Of a stretch of 64,000 nucleotides of DNA, positions 42,662-52,860 are shown piece after piece. The first letter of the stretch is position 1. The number at the start of each line of letters is the position of its first letter. The DNA is from Szabonella sp046295215 (GTDB lineage Bacteria; Pseudomonadota; Alphaproteobacteria; Rhodobacterales; Rhodobacteraceae), in NCBI GenBank assembly GCA_046295215.1, contig JBKBNP010000005.1, positions 38,279-102,278 of the forward strand, in the 5' to 3' direction. The translations under genes were made by a program, and so were the position numbers. The notes beneath the pieces are model-generated. The model ran no database searches and was not told the origin of the DNA. It worked only from the letters and a program-made list of their open reading frames with translations.

Positions 42662-43606
42662 ATGACCGCCGCACCCAGCCTTTACGCCTCGACCGACCGC
42701 ATCCTGCCGGGTGTAGCCCTGATGCTGGCCTTCTGCGCACTTGCGCCCCTGCTGGACGTGGCCTCGAAGCTTGCGGCCCAGACCCTGCCGGTGGGTCAGA
42801 TTGTCGCCGCCCGTTTCGTCGTGCAGGGCGTTCTGATGCTGCCGGTCGTGCTGTGGATGGGCCTCGGCTGGGGGATGAGTCCGCGCATGGCGGGGCTTGT
42901 GGTGCTGCGCGCGATCTTTCTGATCGTGTCCACCTATTGCTTTGTCGCCGCCGTCACGGTGATGCCGATTGCCGATGCGCTGGCCATCGCCTTTGTCGAG
43001 CCGTTCATCCTGCTGATCCTCGGCTCGATCCTGTTCGGTGACGAGGTCGGCCCGCGCCGCATCGCAGCCTCGGCAGTGGGGTTCGCCGGCGCGCTGCTGG
43101 TGATCCAGCCCTCGATTGCCGCCTTTGGCTGGGTCGCGGTCTATCCGCTCGGGACCGCGTTTTCCTTTGCCTTCTACATGCTGGTGACACGCTCGATGTC
43201 GCGCAGCATGCACCCCGTGACGATGCAGTTGCACAGCTCGATTGCCGGAACCGCGATCATCGTGCCACTGGTCTGGCTGATGGATGGCGGCCCCTTCCCC
43301 AGCATCGGCTGGACCGATCCGGTGGGCGTGGAATGGCTCTGGCTCTTCGGGGTCGGGTTCTGGGCGGCGATCAGCCATATGTGCATGACCTATGCCCTGA
43401 AATTCGCACCCTCCGCGACCCTCGCACCTCTGCACTATCTGGAGATCGTGATGGCTGTGGCACTCGGCTACGCGATCTTCGGGGATTTCCCGAACCTGAT
43501 GACCTGGGCGGGGATCGTCGTGATTTCCGGCTCCGGCCTCTACATCATCCACCGCGAGAGGGTGGGCATGCGCGCCCGCGTCAGCCCGCCGACACCAACG
43601 CGCTGA
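42662..43606 (+). CDS. EamA/DMT-family transporter
   Basis: 314 residues with ten predicted hydrophobic segments in two EamA repeats (first ending LLILGSILFGDEVGPRRI; second ending AIFGDFPNLMTWAGIVVISG). Inner-membrane exporter of amino acids or metabolites; the substrate is not readable. Its 3' end overlaps the opposing thiN gene by 26 bases. Confidence 0.88.
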   Translation: MTAAPSLYASTDRILPGVALMLAFCALAPLLDVASKLAAQTLPVGQIVAARFVVQGVLMLPVVLWMGLGWGMSPRMAGLVVLRAIFLIVSTYCFVAAVTVMPIADALAIAFVEPFILLILGSILFGDEVGPRRIAASAVGFAGALLVIQPSIAAFGWVAVYPLGTAFSFAFYMLVTRSMSRSMHPVTMQLHSSIAGTAIIVPLVWLMDGGPFPSIGWTDPVGVEWLWLFGVGFWAAISHMCMTYALKFAPSATLAPLHYLEIVMAVALGYAIFGDFPNLMTWAGIVVISGSGLYIIHRERVGMRARVSPPTPTR

Positions 43607-44252
43607 AGGCCGCATCCAGCCGGTTCCGGGGCAGGATCACCAGCATCCCCGCACTGTCGAAGCACAAGGATACCGGGCCTGTCGCGGCATTCGAGGTGCC
43701 GATGCGTCCGTCGGGGCGCATGTCCAGCCCGTCGATGGGCCAGCGCAACCCTTCCGAACGCCCCCGGACCGGCGCCAAGGGGAAAAGGCTGACCCTGTCT
43801 CCGGGCCGCAGCGCCAGCCGGATGTCCCGCGACGCAGGGGCGGCAAAGACGACATCCTGCGCGCCGACCAACAGGCAGGGCGGGCCATCTTGACGCTGCA
43901 CCAGCGACGCGAACACCGCAAGCTCATGGTCCACCCGCCCGCCAAGGCAGCCGAGCGCCAGAACGAAGCGCGCCCTGATCCGCATCAGCGCCTTGTCGAA
44001 ATCCGTGGTCTCCTGTTCATCAATCTGATGCAGGCGACTGGCCAGCCGCGCCCTTGCATCCTGGGAAATCGAATCCATATCCCCGATGACGGCCTGCGGG
44101 CTCTGCCCGAACCGCAGCGCCCGGTCCGCGCCGCCATCCGCAGCCACAAGATGCGGTGCCAGGGCCAGCGCGGCACGCAGGTCGCGGCGCAAAACAGGCC
44201 CTCCGGCCATCAGGGTCACCCCCGAGGGCACATCGACAATGGGAAGAATCAT
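43581..44252 (-). CDS. thiN: Thiamine diphosphokinase
   Basis: 223 residues. Makes thiamine diphosphate from thiamine and ATP. VAADGGADRAL and PQAVIGDMDSIS carry the conserved Asp residues of the catalytic domain, EQETTDFDKALMRI follows, and LGCLGGRVDHELA is the family signature. The short C-terminal thiamine-binding domain has EGLRWPIDGLDM. The start at 44252 follows the family N-terminus and the ribosome-binding site is weak. Overlaps the opposing transporter gene by 26 bases at the 3' ends. Confidence 0.9.
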   Translation of the reverse strand: MILPIVDVPSGVTLMAGGPVLRRDLRAALALAPHLVAADGGADRALRFGQSPQAVIGDMDSISQDARARLASRLHQIDEQETTDFDKALMRIRARFVLALGCLGGRVDHELAVFASLVQRQDGPPCLLVGAQDVVFAAPASRDIRLALRPGDRVSLFPLAPVRGRSEGLRWPIDGLDMRPDGRIGTSNAATGPVSLCFDSAGMLVILPRNRLDAAFSALVSAG

Positions 44253-44391
44253 GATGATACTGTTTTCCGAATAAGGCACAATCCGGCCCGGTGGACACAA
44301 ACAATCCTTCAAATTACCCCTATCTGTCCACGGAATTGAACAGCAATCTCGGCAATAAAACCGAAGATGTTCATTAGAAAGCGAGTATCCG

Positions 44392-47313
44392 ATGGTCGGA
44401 GCGAGCAAGATCCTGACGGTATCCTACGGCACCTTTTCCTGCACTCTGGAAGGGTTCGACGATCCGTTCAACACGATGAAAGCGATTGCGGAATATTTCC
44501 GCGATCTCGCCGCTGACGACCGCTATTTCGGGGCCGAGCCGCCTCAGCCCGACGCCGCGATGCTCCACCGCATTGCCGAGCGCGAGGTGCAGCGCCGTGT
44601 GGAAGCACGGATCGAGGACAATGGCGTGGTGTTGCGCGCAGGCGATCCTGAACCCATTGCAAGAGCCCCTGCCCCCGTCGGGGCCGCGCTGGCCAGAACG
44701 CCCGGGCCGGTCGAAGACAACGATCCAGATGCGACAGCGGCCCTGCCGCTGGCAGGGTCCATCGCTCCGTCCGAAATATCCGACAGTGTCGCGGCGAAAC
44801 TGCAAAGACTTCGCGAAGCCGTAACCGTCGCGCGCCGCTCGGGCGAAACGACCCGCCCGCCACAAAGCCTTGCATCCCTGCTTGCGGCAGCCGAGCTGCA
44901 GGAAGCCGACAGTGCGGAAACCGCAGAAGACACGGCATCAGCAGAGGCCGAGCGCCTCGCCGCGGAAGCCGCCGAAGCGGACCGTCTCGCAGCCGAGACC
45001 GCCGAGGATGAACGGCGCGCAGCAGAAGCCGCAGAGACCGCGCGACTCGCAAACCAAACCGCAGAAGCCGAACGTCTCGCAGCCGAGGCCGTAGAGGCCG
45101 AACGTCTGGCAGCAGAGGCCGCAGAGGCCGAGCGGCGCGCGGTCGAGACCGCAGAAGCTGAGCGTCTCGCAGCAGAGGCCGCAGAGGCCGAACGTCTCGC
45201 CGCCGAAACCGCAGAAGCTGAACGTCTCGCAGCAGAGGCCGCAGAGGCCGAACGTCTCGCCGCCGAAACCGCAGAAGCTGAGCGTCTCGCAGCAGAAGCC
45301 GCAGAGGCCGAGCAGCGCGCTGCCGAGGCCGCAGAAGCTGAGCGTCTCGCAGCAGAAGCCGCAGAGGCCGAGCAGCGCGCTGCCGAGGCCGCAGAAGCGG
45401 ACCGCCTTGCTGAAGAGGCCGCTGCGGAAATCGAATGTCTGGCGATGCTGGACCCTGCCGCCGATGGCGATGCACCCGAAGCCGAGGGGGAGACCCCGGA
45501 ACCGGAAACCGCCACGGATGAAACGCGCCCTGCGCCCCTTGTCCTTTCCGATGACGAGGATTTCACCAACCGGCTGATGGCCGAACTTTCGGCTGGCGAC
45601 GCTTCCGCAAGCGAGACCGCCGATGACGGGTTCGAGGATGATTTCGACCTTCCGCCAAGTGGTCGGTTTGACGATGAAGCGGAAGATGACGACGACCTCA
45701 TCGCCGCGCTTTCCGCACGCCTTTCCGAGCCCGGGGCAGAAAATGGCTCGGCCCCGGTCGATGGCAGCCAACCTGACGGCCCGGCCAAGGACATCCCGAC
45801 CTCTTTCGGAGATGATTTCGCAAGTGACCTTGGCAGGCTGGATGATGTCTTTGTGCCGGATGCAGAGGCGGAAACCGCAGAGGCCGACATCGCCGCCATT
45901 GAAGCGTCAGCCGAGACCGCGTTGACCGACGAATCGGAGCCCGCCGAGGCGGCATCGACGGACCCGTTCCCGACCGATGACGAGGATCTCGACGGAACGC
46001 CGACCGGCATTTCCGCCGAGGATGGCTTTGACGAAGATGCGGCCGGAACGGATTGGGAGGCCGCCGTCACGTCAGAGGAGCAGCCTGCCCCCGATGACTT
46101 TGCGGAGGAGGATGCCGAAGCCGTCACTCAGGTTGATGCTGCGTCCGTCGAAACTTCAGAAGAGGCCGCAGACCTTCTGCAAACCGGGCTGACAGACGAT
46201 GACCTTTCATCCGTCGGCGGGGGTGCAGAGGACGGGAGCCTGACCGGGGACAAGACCTCTGCAGAGGCTGGCCGCCCCGAAACCGCCCCTTCCGGCAGCG
46301 TGCAACCGGTTGATGCTGCGGCCCTCATGGCCCGTGCGCAACAGGCGCGTGCCCGCGTTATCCGGATCCGCCGCAGCGATGCCCCGGCCCGGCCGGACCC
46401 GCTCCCGGCGGCGGTCGAGCCGACTGCGTCCCATGCGCCGGATGCGGATGCCGCACCGGCAGCCCCGGTCCGGCCACGGCGTCCGGTTTCGCCCCGCCGC
46501 CCCCGTATGAGGGCCAATGGCGATGATGATGCCTCGGTCAAGCGGCTGATCGACCAGACCAATTCGGAACTCGACGGCCCGGAAAACCGCCGCAGGCTGT
46601 CAACCATCGCCCATCTCAAGGCTGCTGTGGCGGCCACGGTTGCCGACCGAAAGGCCGGCGTGGAAAAGAAAGGCCCCAGCGACGAAACCCGCATCGGCCC
46701 CTATCGCAACGATCTGGAACGGGTGATGCGTCCCCGCGCGTCGTTGCCCGATGACAAGCCCTCGCCGGTTCCGCCGCCCTCCGAACGCCCCGCTCCGCTG
46801 ATGCTGGTATCCGAACAGCGCATCGACCGCCCGCGTCCGGCCCCGCCCGTCGAACATTCCGCCCCGGCCCAATTGGCGCCGGTCCGGCCGCGCCGCATCG
46901 GCGGGTCCGGCAACCTTGCGATGCAGGCGACGCAGGATGATTTCGACGCGGAGGAGGCCGATGACGATCTCGCCGCTGCGGACAGCGGCACGATCTTCGA
47001 TCCGCAGTTCAGCTTTGCCGATTTCGCCGACCGTCTTGGTGCGGAAAGCCTGCCCGACCTGCTGGAGGCCGCAACCGCCTATGTCCAGTGCGTCGAGGGG
47101 TGCGAGCATGTCTCGCGGCCGCAGATGGTGAAGCATGTGATCGCGCTGCGGCCCGATCTCGAAGAAAAACGCGAGGATGTGTTGCGCGTTTTCGGCACGC
47201 TCCTGCGCGAAGGACGGATCGAGAAGCTTCGTCGCGGTCAGTTCGCCCTGCACGAAGGATCGGCTTTGCTGGAAAAGGCCCGCAAGGCGGCCGAAAGCGA
47301 CCTGTCGGCCTGA
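44392..47313 (+). CDS. Large acidic protein with decapeptide repeats, unknown function
   Basis: 973 residues. A conserved-looking N-terminal domain (ILTVSYGTFSCTLEGFDDPF...AIAEYFRDLAADDRYFGAEP, about 1-75) is followed by a linker, then sixteen ten-residue repeats (AEAERLAAEA type, about 184-343), a long acidic Asp/Glu/Ala region, an Arg/Pro-rich segment, and a C-terminal globular domain (about 875-973, FADRLGAESLPDLLEAATAYV...GRIEKLRRGQFAL) that looks like a small winged helix. There is no signal peptide or membrane segment, so it is cytosolic. The repeats should form a long charged helix. The N-terminal domain seems common in Rhodobacterales but I know no function. A hairpin plus T-run follows the gene. 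Confidence 0.8.
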   Translation: MVGASKILTVSYGTFSCTLEGFDDPFNTMKAIAEYFRDLAADDRYFGAEPPQPDAAMLHRIAEREVQRRVEARIEDNGVVLRAGDPEPIARAPAPVGAALARTPGPVEDNDPDATAALPLAGSIAPSEISDSVAAKLQRLREAVTVARRSGETTRPPQSLASLLAAAELQEADSAETAEDTASAEAERLAAEAAEADRLAAETAEDERRAAEAAETARLANQTAEAERLAAEAVEAERLAAEAAEAERRAVETAEAERLAAEAAEAERLAAETAEAERLAAEAAEAERLAAETAEAERLAAEAAEAEQRAAEAAEAERLAAEAAEAEQRAAEAAEADRLAEEAAAEIECLAMLDPAADGDAPEAEGETPEPETATDETRPAPLVLSDDEDFTNRLMAELSAGDASASETADDGFEDDFDLPPSGRFDDEAEDDDDLIAALSARLSEPGAENGSAPVDGSQPDGPAKDIPTSFGDDFASDLGRLDDVFVPDAEAETAEADIAAIEASAETALTDESEPAEAASTDPFPTDDEDLDGTPTGISAEDGFDEDAAGTDWEAAVTSEEQPAPDDFAEEDAEAVTQVDAASVETSEEAADLLQTGLTDDDLSSVGGGAEDGSLTGDKTSAEAGRPETAPSGSVQPVDAAALMARAQQARARVIRIRRSDAPARPDPLPAAVEPTASHAPDADAAPAAPVRPRRPVSPRRPRMRANGDDDASVKRLIDQTNSELDGPENRRRLSTIAHLKAAVAATVADRKAGVEKKGPSDETRIGPYRNDLERVMRPRASLPDDKPSPVPPPSERPAPLMLVSEQRIDRPRPAPPVEHSAPAQLAPVRPRRIGGSGNLAMQATQDDFDAEEADDDLAAADSGTIFDPQFSFADFADRLGAESLPDLLEAATAYVQCVEGCEHVSRPQMVKHVIALRPDLEEKREDVLRVFGTLLREGRIEKLRRGQFALHEGSALLEKARKAAESDLSA
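44941..45420 (+). repeat. In-frame tandem repeat, sixteen 30-base units
   Basis: Eight nearly identical 60-base blocks in exact register (best conserved from 45121 to 45360), each encoding two decapeptides of the type AEAERLAAEA/T. Units differ by few, mostly synonymous or E/Q and A/T changes, indicating recent expansion by slippage or unequal exchange. Confidence 0.92.
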
Positions 47314-47350
47314 ATTTGTGCTGACAATCCCCCACCGGGACACCGGAAAG

Positions 47351-47382
47351 ACCAGAAGGCCGGGATCACTTCCCGGTCTTTT
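47351..47382 (+). terminator. Intrinsic terminator of the decapeptide-repeat gene
   Basis: CCGGGA (47360-47365), five-base loop, TCCCGG (47371-47376), then TCTTTT. An outer GACC/GGTC pairing extends it. It overlaps the last codons and stop of the opposing DUF2842 gene and could work in both directions. Confidence 0.7.
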
Positions 47383-47599
47383 CCTTTGCCTCCGGGTCGG
47401 GCTGCCCGACACCCCGGAACACGAATTTGAACGGCAGCATCCACAGGAATCCGAGCCCGAGATAGACGAGGAACTCCGCCCAGATCGGCGGACGGTCCAG
47501 CGCATTCACCAGACTGACGGCCGCCACGATGTAAAGTGGCAGCCCGATCAACAGAATGACAAGCGACCAGCGCCGCCGTGCCTTGTAACTGAGTGTCAT
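47366..47599 (-). CDS. DUF2842 small membrane protein
   Basis: 77 residues, two membrane segments (LVILLIGLPLYIVAAVSLVN and FLVYLGLGFLWMLPFKFVFR), short charged ends. The size, RPPIWAEF loop and WMLPFKFVFRG match DUF2842, found beside purA in Rhodobacterales. Function unknown. ATG with GGAGG upstream. It lies 25 bases downstream of purA. Confidence 0.85.
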   Translation of the reverse strand: MTLSYKARRRWSLVILLIGLPLYIVAAVSLVNALDRPPIWAEFLVYLGLGFLWMLPFKFVFRGVGQPDPEAKEKTGK

Positions 47600-47624
47600 C
47601 TTGCCTCCTGTCCCGGTTCGGGGC

Positions 47625-48917
47625 TCAGTCCTCGAATGGGTCGGTCACGAGGATCGTGTCGTCGCGTTCCGGTGACGTGGAAAGTAGGGCGACGGGACAT
47701 TGGATCAACTCTTCGATCCGGCGCACATATTTGATGGCCGCACCGGGCAGGTCGGCCCAGGACCGCGCGCCCTCGGTGGACTGGCTCCAGCCTTCCAGTT
47801 CCTCATAGATCGGCTTGCAGCGGGCCTGCGCCTCGGCCGCCGTCGGCAGGTAATCCAGCCGTGTGCCGTCGAGATCATAGCCCGTGCAGATCTTCAGCGT
47901 CTCGAACCCGTCCAGCACGTCGAGTTTCGTCAGCGCAATGCCGGTCACGCCCGATGTCGCGCAGGTCTGACGCACCAGCACCGCATCGAACCAGCCACAG
48001 CGCCGCTTCCTGCCCGTCACCGTGCCGAATTCATGGCCGCGCGTGCCGAGCCGTTCCCCATCCGCATCATGCAGTTCCGCCGGAAACGGCCCCTCGCCCA
48101 CGCGGGTCGTATAGGCCTTCACGATCCCCAGCACGAAGTCGATGGCGGTCGGCCCGAGGCCGGTGCCGGTCGCGGCTTGCCCCGCAAGCGTGTTCGACGA
48201 GGTGACATAGGGATAGGTTCCGAAATCGACATCAAGGAGCGCACCTTGCGCGCCTTCGAACAGGATGCGCTTGCCCGCGCGTCGCGCGTCGGTCAGCACC
48301 TTCCAGACCGGCGCGGCATAGGGCAGCACCTGCGGCGCAATCGCCATCAGATCGGCCTTGAGCCGGACGGGATCCACCGGGTCGAGCCCCAGCCCCGCCC
48401 GCAGCGCGTTGTGATGGGTCAGAAGCCGCCCGATGCGCAGATCGAGCGTCGGCTCATCGGCAAGATCGGCCACACGGATCGCGCGACGGCCCACCTTGTC
48501 CTCATAGGCAGGGCCGATGCCGCGCCCGGTGGTGCCGATCCTGGCCACCGTGTTCTGTGCCTCCCGGGCGCGGTCCAACTCGCCATGGACCGGCAGGATC
48601 AGCGCGGTGTTTTCCGCGATCATCAGGTTTTCGGGCGATATAGCAACACCCTGATCGCGCAGTTTCGCGATCTCGGACACCAGATGCCAGGGGTCCAGCA
48701 CGACGCCATTGCCGATCACGCTGAGCTTGCCGCCGCGCACGATGCCCGAGGGCAGAAGGCTCAGCTTGTAGACCTTGCCTTCGATGACCAGCGTGTGACC
48801 TGCATTGTGGCCGCCCTGAAAGCGCGCGATGACATCGGCGCGCTCCGAAAGCCAGTCGACGATCTTGCCCTTGCCCTCGTCGCCCCATTGTGCGCCCACG
48901 ACAACCACATTGGCCAT
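47625..48917 (-). CDS. purA: Adenylosuccinate synthetase
   Basis: 430 residues. First step from IMP to AMP, using GTP and aspartate. GAQWGDEGKGKIVDWLSE (P-loop and catalytic Asp), GGHNAGHTLV (catalytic His), TTGRGIGPAYEDKV, FEGAQGALLDVDFGTYPYVTSS (in parts) and the Asp-binding/GTP-closing VTGRKRRCGWFD and TKLDVLDG are all present. ATG with GAGGAG upstream. Confidence 0.97.
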   Translation of the reverse strand: MANVVVVGAQWGDEGKGKIVDWLSERADVIARFQGGHNAGHTLVIEGKVYKLSLLPSGIVRGGKLSVIGNGVVLDPWHLVSEIAKLRDQGVAISPENLMIAENTALILPVHGELDRAREAQNTVARIGTTGRGIGPAYEDKVGRRAIRVADLADEPTLDLRIGRLLTHHNALRAGLGLDPVDPVRLKADLMAIAPQVLPYAAPVWKVLTDARRAGKRILFEGAQGALLDVDFGTYPYVTSSNTLAGQAATGTGLGPTAIDFVLGIVKAYTTRVGEGPFPAELHDADGERLGTRGHEFGTVTGRKRRCGWFDAVLVRQTCATSGVTGIALTKLDVLDGFETLKICTGYDLDGTRLDYLPTAAEAQARCKPIYEELEGWSQSTEGARSWADLPGAAIKYVRRIEELIQCPVALLSTSPERDDTILVTDPFED

Positions 48918-49057
48918 GCCCGTTCTCCTCGGTTGAAACCGACTGACCTATAGCGGTCCTGCGAGGGGGGCGAAACCCGGTTTTTCGGCGGGTGACCGAT
49001 CCGGCGCGGCCCCGGGACCGGTTTCACCGGCATTTTCTATGTGTCCGCCATTTGCCG

Positions 49058-49066
49058 TGCTATAGT
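49058..49066 (+). promoter_or_regulatory. Extended -10 promoter of the small coiled-coil gene
   Basis: TGCTATAGT (TG-n-TATAGT) 41 bases before the ATG at 49108; no good -35, as expected for an extended -10 site. Confidence 0.4.
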
Positions 49067-49107
49067 CGGGGCCTTGATGCTTGCAACATTATTTTTGGGA
49101 GTTGACG

Positions 49108-49314
49108 ATGGCGCCGAAAGTCGAACTTGACAAGGAAACCAGGAAAGACCTCGAAGAACTGTCCAAGAGAATGAAAGAAAACGAAAAACTGGCGGAAAAG
49201 ATCATGAAGGCCACCGCCAAGATGGATGAACAGAAGCAAATCTACGAGATGCTCTCGAAAGCCATGAAAACGCAGAATGAACTCCAGAAGAACATCATCA
49301 AGAACATGAAGTGA
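49108..49314 (+). CDS. Small highly charged coiled-coil protein
   Basis: 68 residues, about half Lys/Glu/Asp, no aromatic core except one Tyr, predicted as one long helix with coiled-coil heptads (LEELSKRMKENEKLAEKIMK). Base composition is clearly more AT-rich than its neighbours. The ATG at 49108 has GGAG six bases upstream; the in-frame TTG at 49081 is less likely. There is no signal peptide. Function unknown; it stands alone between purA (divergent) and secG. Confidence 0.7.
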   Translation: MAPKVELDKETRKDLEELSKRMKENEKLAEKIMKATAKMDEQKQIYEMLSKAMKTQNELQKNIIKNMK

Positions 49315-49458
49315 GTGCGAGGCGCGGCGGAGAGCGCTGCCTGCTCATGGAGCGGGGGCACTCCTTGCCGACGCCATTGCCGAACCCGGCCCTTTTGACT
49401 TGCCCCCGGACGTCCGAGCGCCTAGATAGCGGCAATCTTGATCTGAAGGCCGCGCCTC

Positions 49459-49842
49459 ATGGAAAATGTCGTTCTGACCATCCACCTCATCCTTGCTCTC
49501 GCCCTGATCGGCGTGGTGCTGGTGCAGCGGTCGGAGGGTGGCGGCCTTGGCATCGGGGGCGGTGGTGGAGGGTCGATGTCGGCGCGCGGGGGTGCGACCG
49601 CGATGACCAAGCTGACCTGGGGTCTGGCGGTCGCCTTCATCATCACCTCGCTGACATTGACGATCCTTGCCGCACAGAACGCGACCGGCACCTCGGTGAT
49701 CGACCAGTTCGGCGGCACGGCCCCCTCGGCCCCCGCTGCGCCTGCGGCTCCGCCAGCCGGATCCGACCTGCTGCCCCCGGCTTCCTCCTCCGCTCCCCTG
49801 ACGCCGCCGCGTGCAGATGACCCTGCCCCTGCGGGCAATTGA
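49459..49842 (+). CDS. secG: Preprotein translocase subunit SecG
   Basis: 127 residues. First membrane segment VVLTIHLILALALIGVVLVQ, the conserved EGGGLGIGGGGGGSMSARGG loop (in parts), second segment LTWGLAVAFIITSLTLTILA, and an Ala/Pro-rich cytoplasmic tail common in alphaproteobacteria. Part of SecYEG in the inner membrane. Next to pyrG, a usual neighbour. Confidence 0.95.
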   Translation: MENVVLTIHLILALALIGVVLVQRSEGGGLGIGGGGGGSMSARGGATAMTKLTWGLAVAFIITSLTLTILAAQNATGTSVIDQFGGTAPSAPAAPAAPPAGSDLLPPASSSAPLTPPRADDPAPAGN

Positions 49843-49898
49843 GCCGGTCATTTCTGTTGCCATGGCGGGCAACAAGGCCGCTGCACGAACATCATTTA

Positions 49899-49918
49899 GC
49901 GGTCCGGTTGCGGACCGC
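49899..49918 (+). terminator. Hairpin between secG and pyrG
   Basis: Perfect eight-base-pair stem GCGGTCCG / CGGACCGC with loop GTTG, 57 bases after secG. No T-run, so possibly a Rho-dependent or partial stop, or a structure in the pyrG leader. Confidence 0.5.
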
Positions 49919-50006
49919 CACAATATCGGTTACGTCTCGACTCCCGTGAAGGTGCGATTCTGACCGCTTGAATCGCCGTTTGCCGAAAAACTCACGGGAG
50001 GCCCCC

Positions 50007-51650
<1,644 letters not shown>

Positions 51651-51692
51651 CGGCAGGGCATGAAGGCGGCTTTCCCGGGGCAGACCGCGCGG

Positions 51693-51760
51693 GGGGAGGC
51701 TGTCTGCCTCCCCCGCCCCGTTCCGGGACTCCCCCTCCGAAGGTATTTGGACCAGGTGAA
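51693..51760 (+). repeat. Dispersed intergenic element, type A, copy 7
   Basis: Hairpin GGGGGAGGCTGTCTGCCTCCCCC (in two parts, about 51693-51716), then ACTCCCCCTCCGAAGGTATTT, two to three bases and ACCAGGTGAAC (core 51731-51760). Immediately after pyrG in the same direction; the hairpin may terminate pyrG. Confidence 0.8.
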
Positions 51761-51828
51761 CCCCAAAGGGCGCAGGCCACGCCAGCCCCGGATCGGCCAG
51801 TTTCAGCGCGCGGCACCGGGCGCAGGGG

Positions 51829-52860
51829 TCAGAGCGCGCCGCGCATCATCTGGAACGAGATCAGCGCAACCGCCAGCCCGGCCCCGAATTCGATCAGTGG
51901 CACTGCGCGGGCAAGTCGGCCCCCGGACAGCGCGAGGATCGTGCCCTCGCGCGCCCAGACGGCCAGAACGGCGACCGCGACCGTGATCGAGGCGGTGCCG
52001 AGCCCCATCGCATAGGCCCCCGCGATACCCACCGCGTCGATCCCCATGCGCCAGGTCAGGATGAGAAGGAACAGCGCCCCGGTGCAGGGCCGGATCGCGA
52101 CACCTGCAATCAGCACCAGCGCATCGCGGAAAGTGTTGACGCGGGCGACTTCCGCCATCGTGGGGGCGTGGCGATGGCCGCAGCCGCAGGTGTCGTCATG
52201 GTCGTGATGGTGATGGCGCGCATGGTCGCCCTGCGCGGGGTCATGTTGCGCATCATGGCGGGAATGGCTGCCCTGTGCGGCGGCGTGGTGGTGGGGATCG
52301 ACAGCGGCATGGGCCAGCGCGCCCCCCGGCCCTTCGGCCGCGGCAATCCGCGCGCCCAGCGCCGGGCTCTGCCGCCACAGCTTGCGCGCGCCCCGCCAGG
52401 CCAGCCAGACTCCGATCAGCCCGATGGCGGCATAGCTTGCGGGGGCAAAGATTTCCTCCGTCACCCCGACCATGGTTTCGCGCGTCAGGTTCAGCACCAG
52501 AACCCCGGCATAGACCAGCACCACCGCCGTGGTCGCCTGCGCAAGGCTCGATGCAATCGCGATGGCGACCAGCGGGCCGAGCCGGACCCGTTCGGCCATG
52601 CCATAGCCCCCGATCAGCACCTTGCCATGGCCCGGTCCCGCCGCGTGAAAGACACCGTAGGCAAAGGCCAGCCCGATCAGCGCGCCAAAGGCCCCCGGCT
52701 CGCCCGCCCGCAGGCTGCGCAAGGCCCCGGCAAGCGCGTTCTGCGCCTCGCGCTGGCCTGCCGCCGCCCAAGCCGACAGAAGGTCCATGCCGCCGGTTCC
52801 CAGAAAGACGAGAACCGCTGCCACCACCACGACACCTGCAAGGATCAGGCTCCGGGGCAT
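51829..52860 (-). CDS. Nickel/cobalt efflux transporter, NicO/RcnA family
   Basis: 343 residues with about six to seven membrane segments. Signature segments are FAYGVFHAAGPGHGKVLIGGY and GVAIRPCTGALFLLILTWRM, typical of NicO transporters. The cytoplasmic loop between residues 190 and 225 is extremely His/Asp-rich (DHARHHHHDHDDTCGCGHRH), a metal-binding stretch. It starts inside the DUF1007 gene (16-base overlap), the standard DUF1007-NicO pair for Ni/Co or zinc handling. Confidence 0.9.
   Translation of the reverse strand: MPRSLILAGVVVVAAVLVFLGTGGMDLLSAWAAAGQREAQNALAGALRSLRAGEPGAFGALIGLAFAYGVFHAAGPGHGKVLIGGYGMAERVRLGPLVAIAIASSLAQATTAVVLVYAGVLVLNLTRETMVGVTEEIFAPASYAAIGLIGVWLAWRGARKLWRQSPALGARIAAAEGPGGALAHAAVDPHHHAAAQGSHSRHDAQHDPAQGDHARHHHHDHDDTCGCGHRHAPTMAEVARVNTFRDALVLIAGVAIRPCTGALFLLILTWRMGIDAVGIAGAYAMGLGTASITVAVAVLAVWAREGTILALSGGRLARAVPLIEFGAGLAVALISFQMMRGAL

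Noticed and set aside
44941..45420. Regular 60-base repeats that could suggest CRISPR
   Set aside because: No spacers: the units are contiguous and in frame within a coding region, and no cas genes are present.
44544..46127. Ser/Ala-rich open frame on the minus strand opposite the decapeptide repeats
   Set aside because: Repeats keep all frames open. The plus frame has the conserved terminal domains and a terminator.
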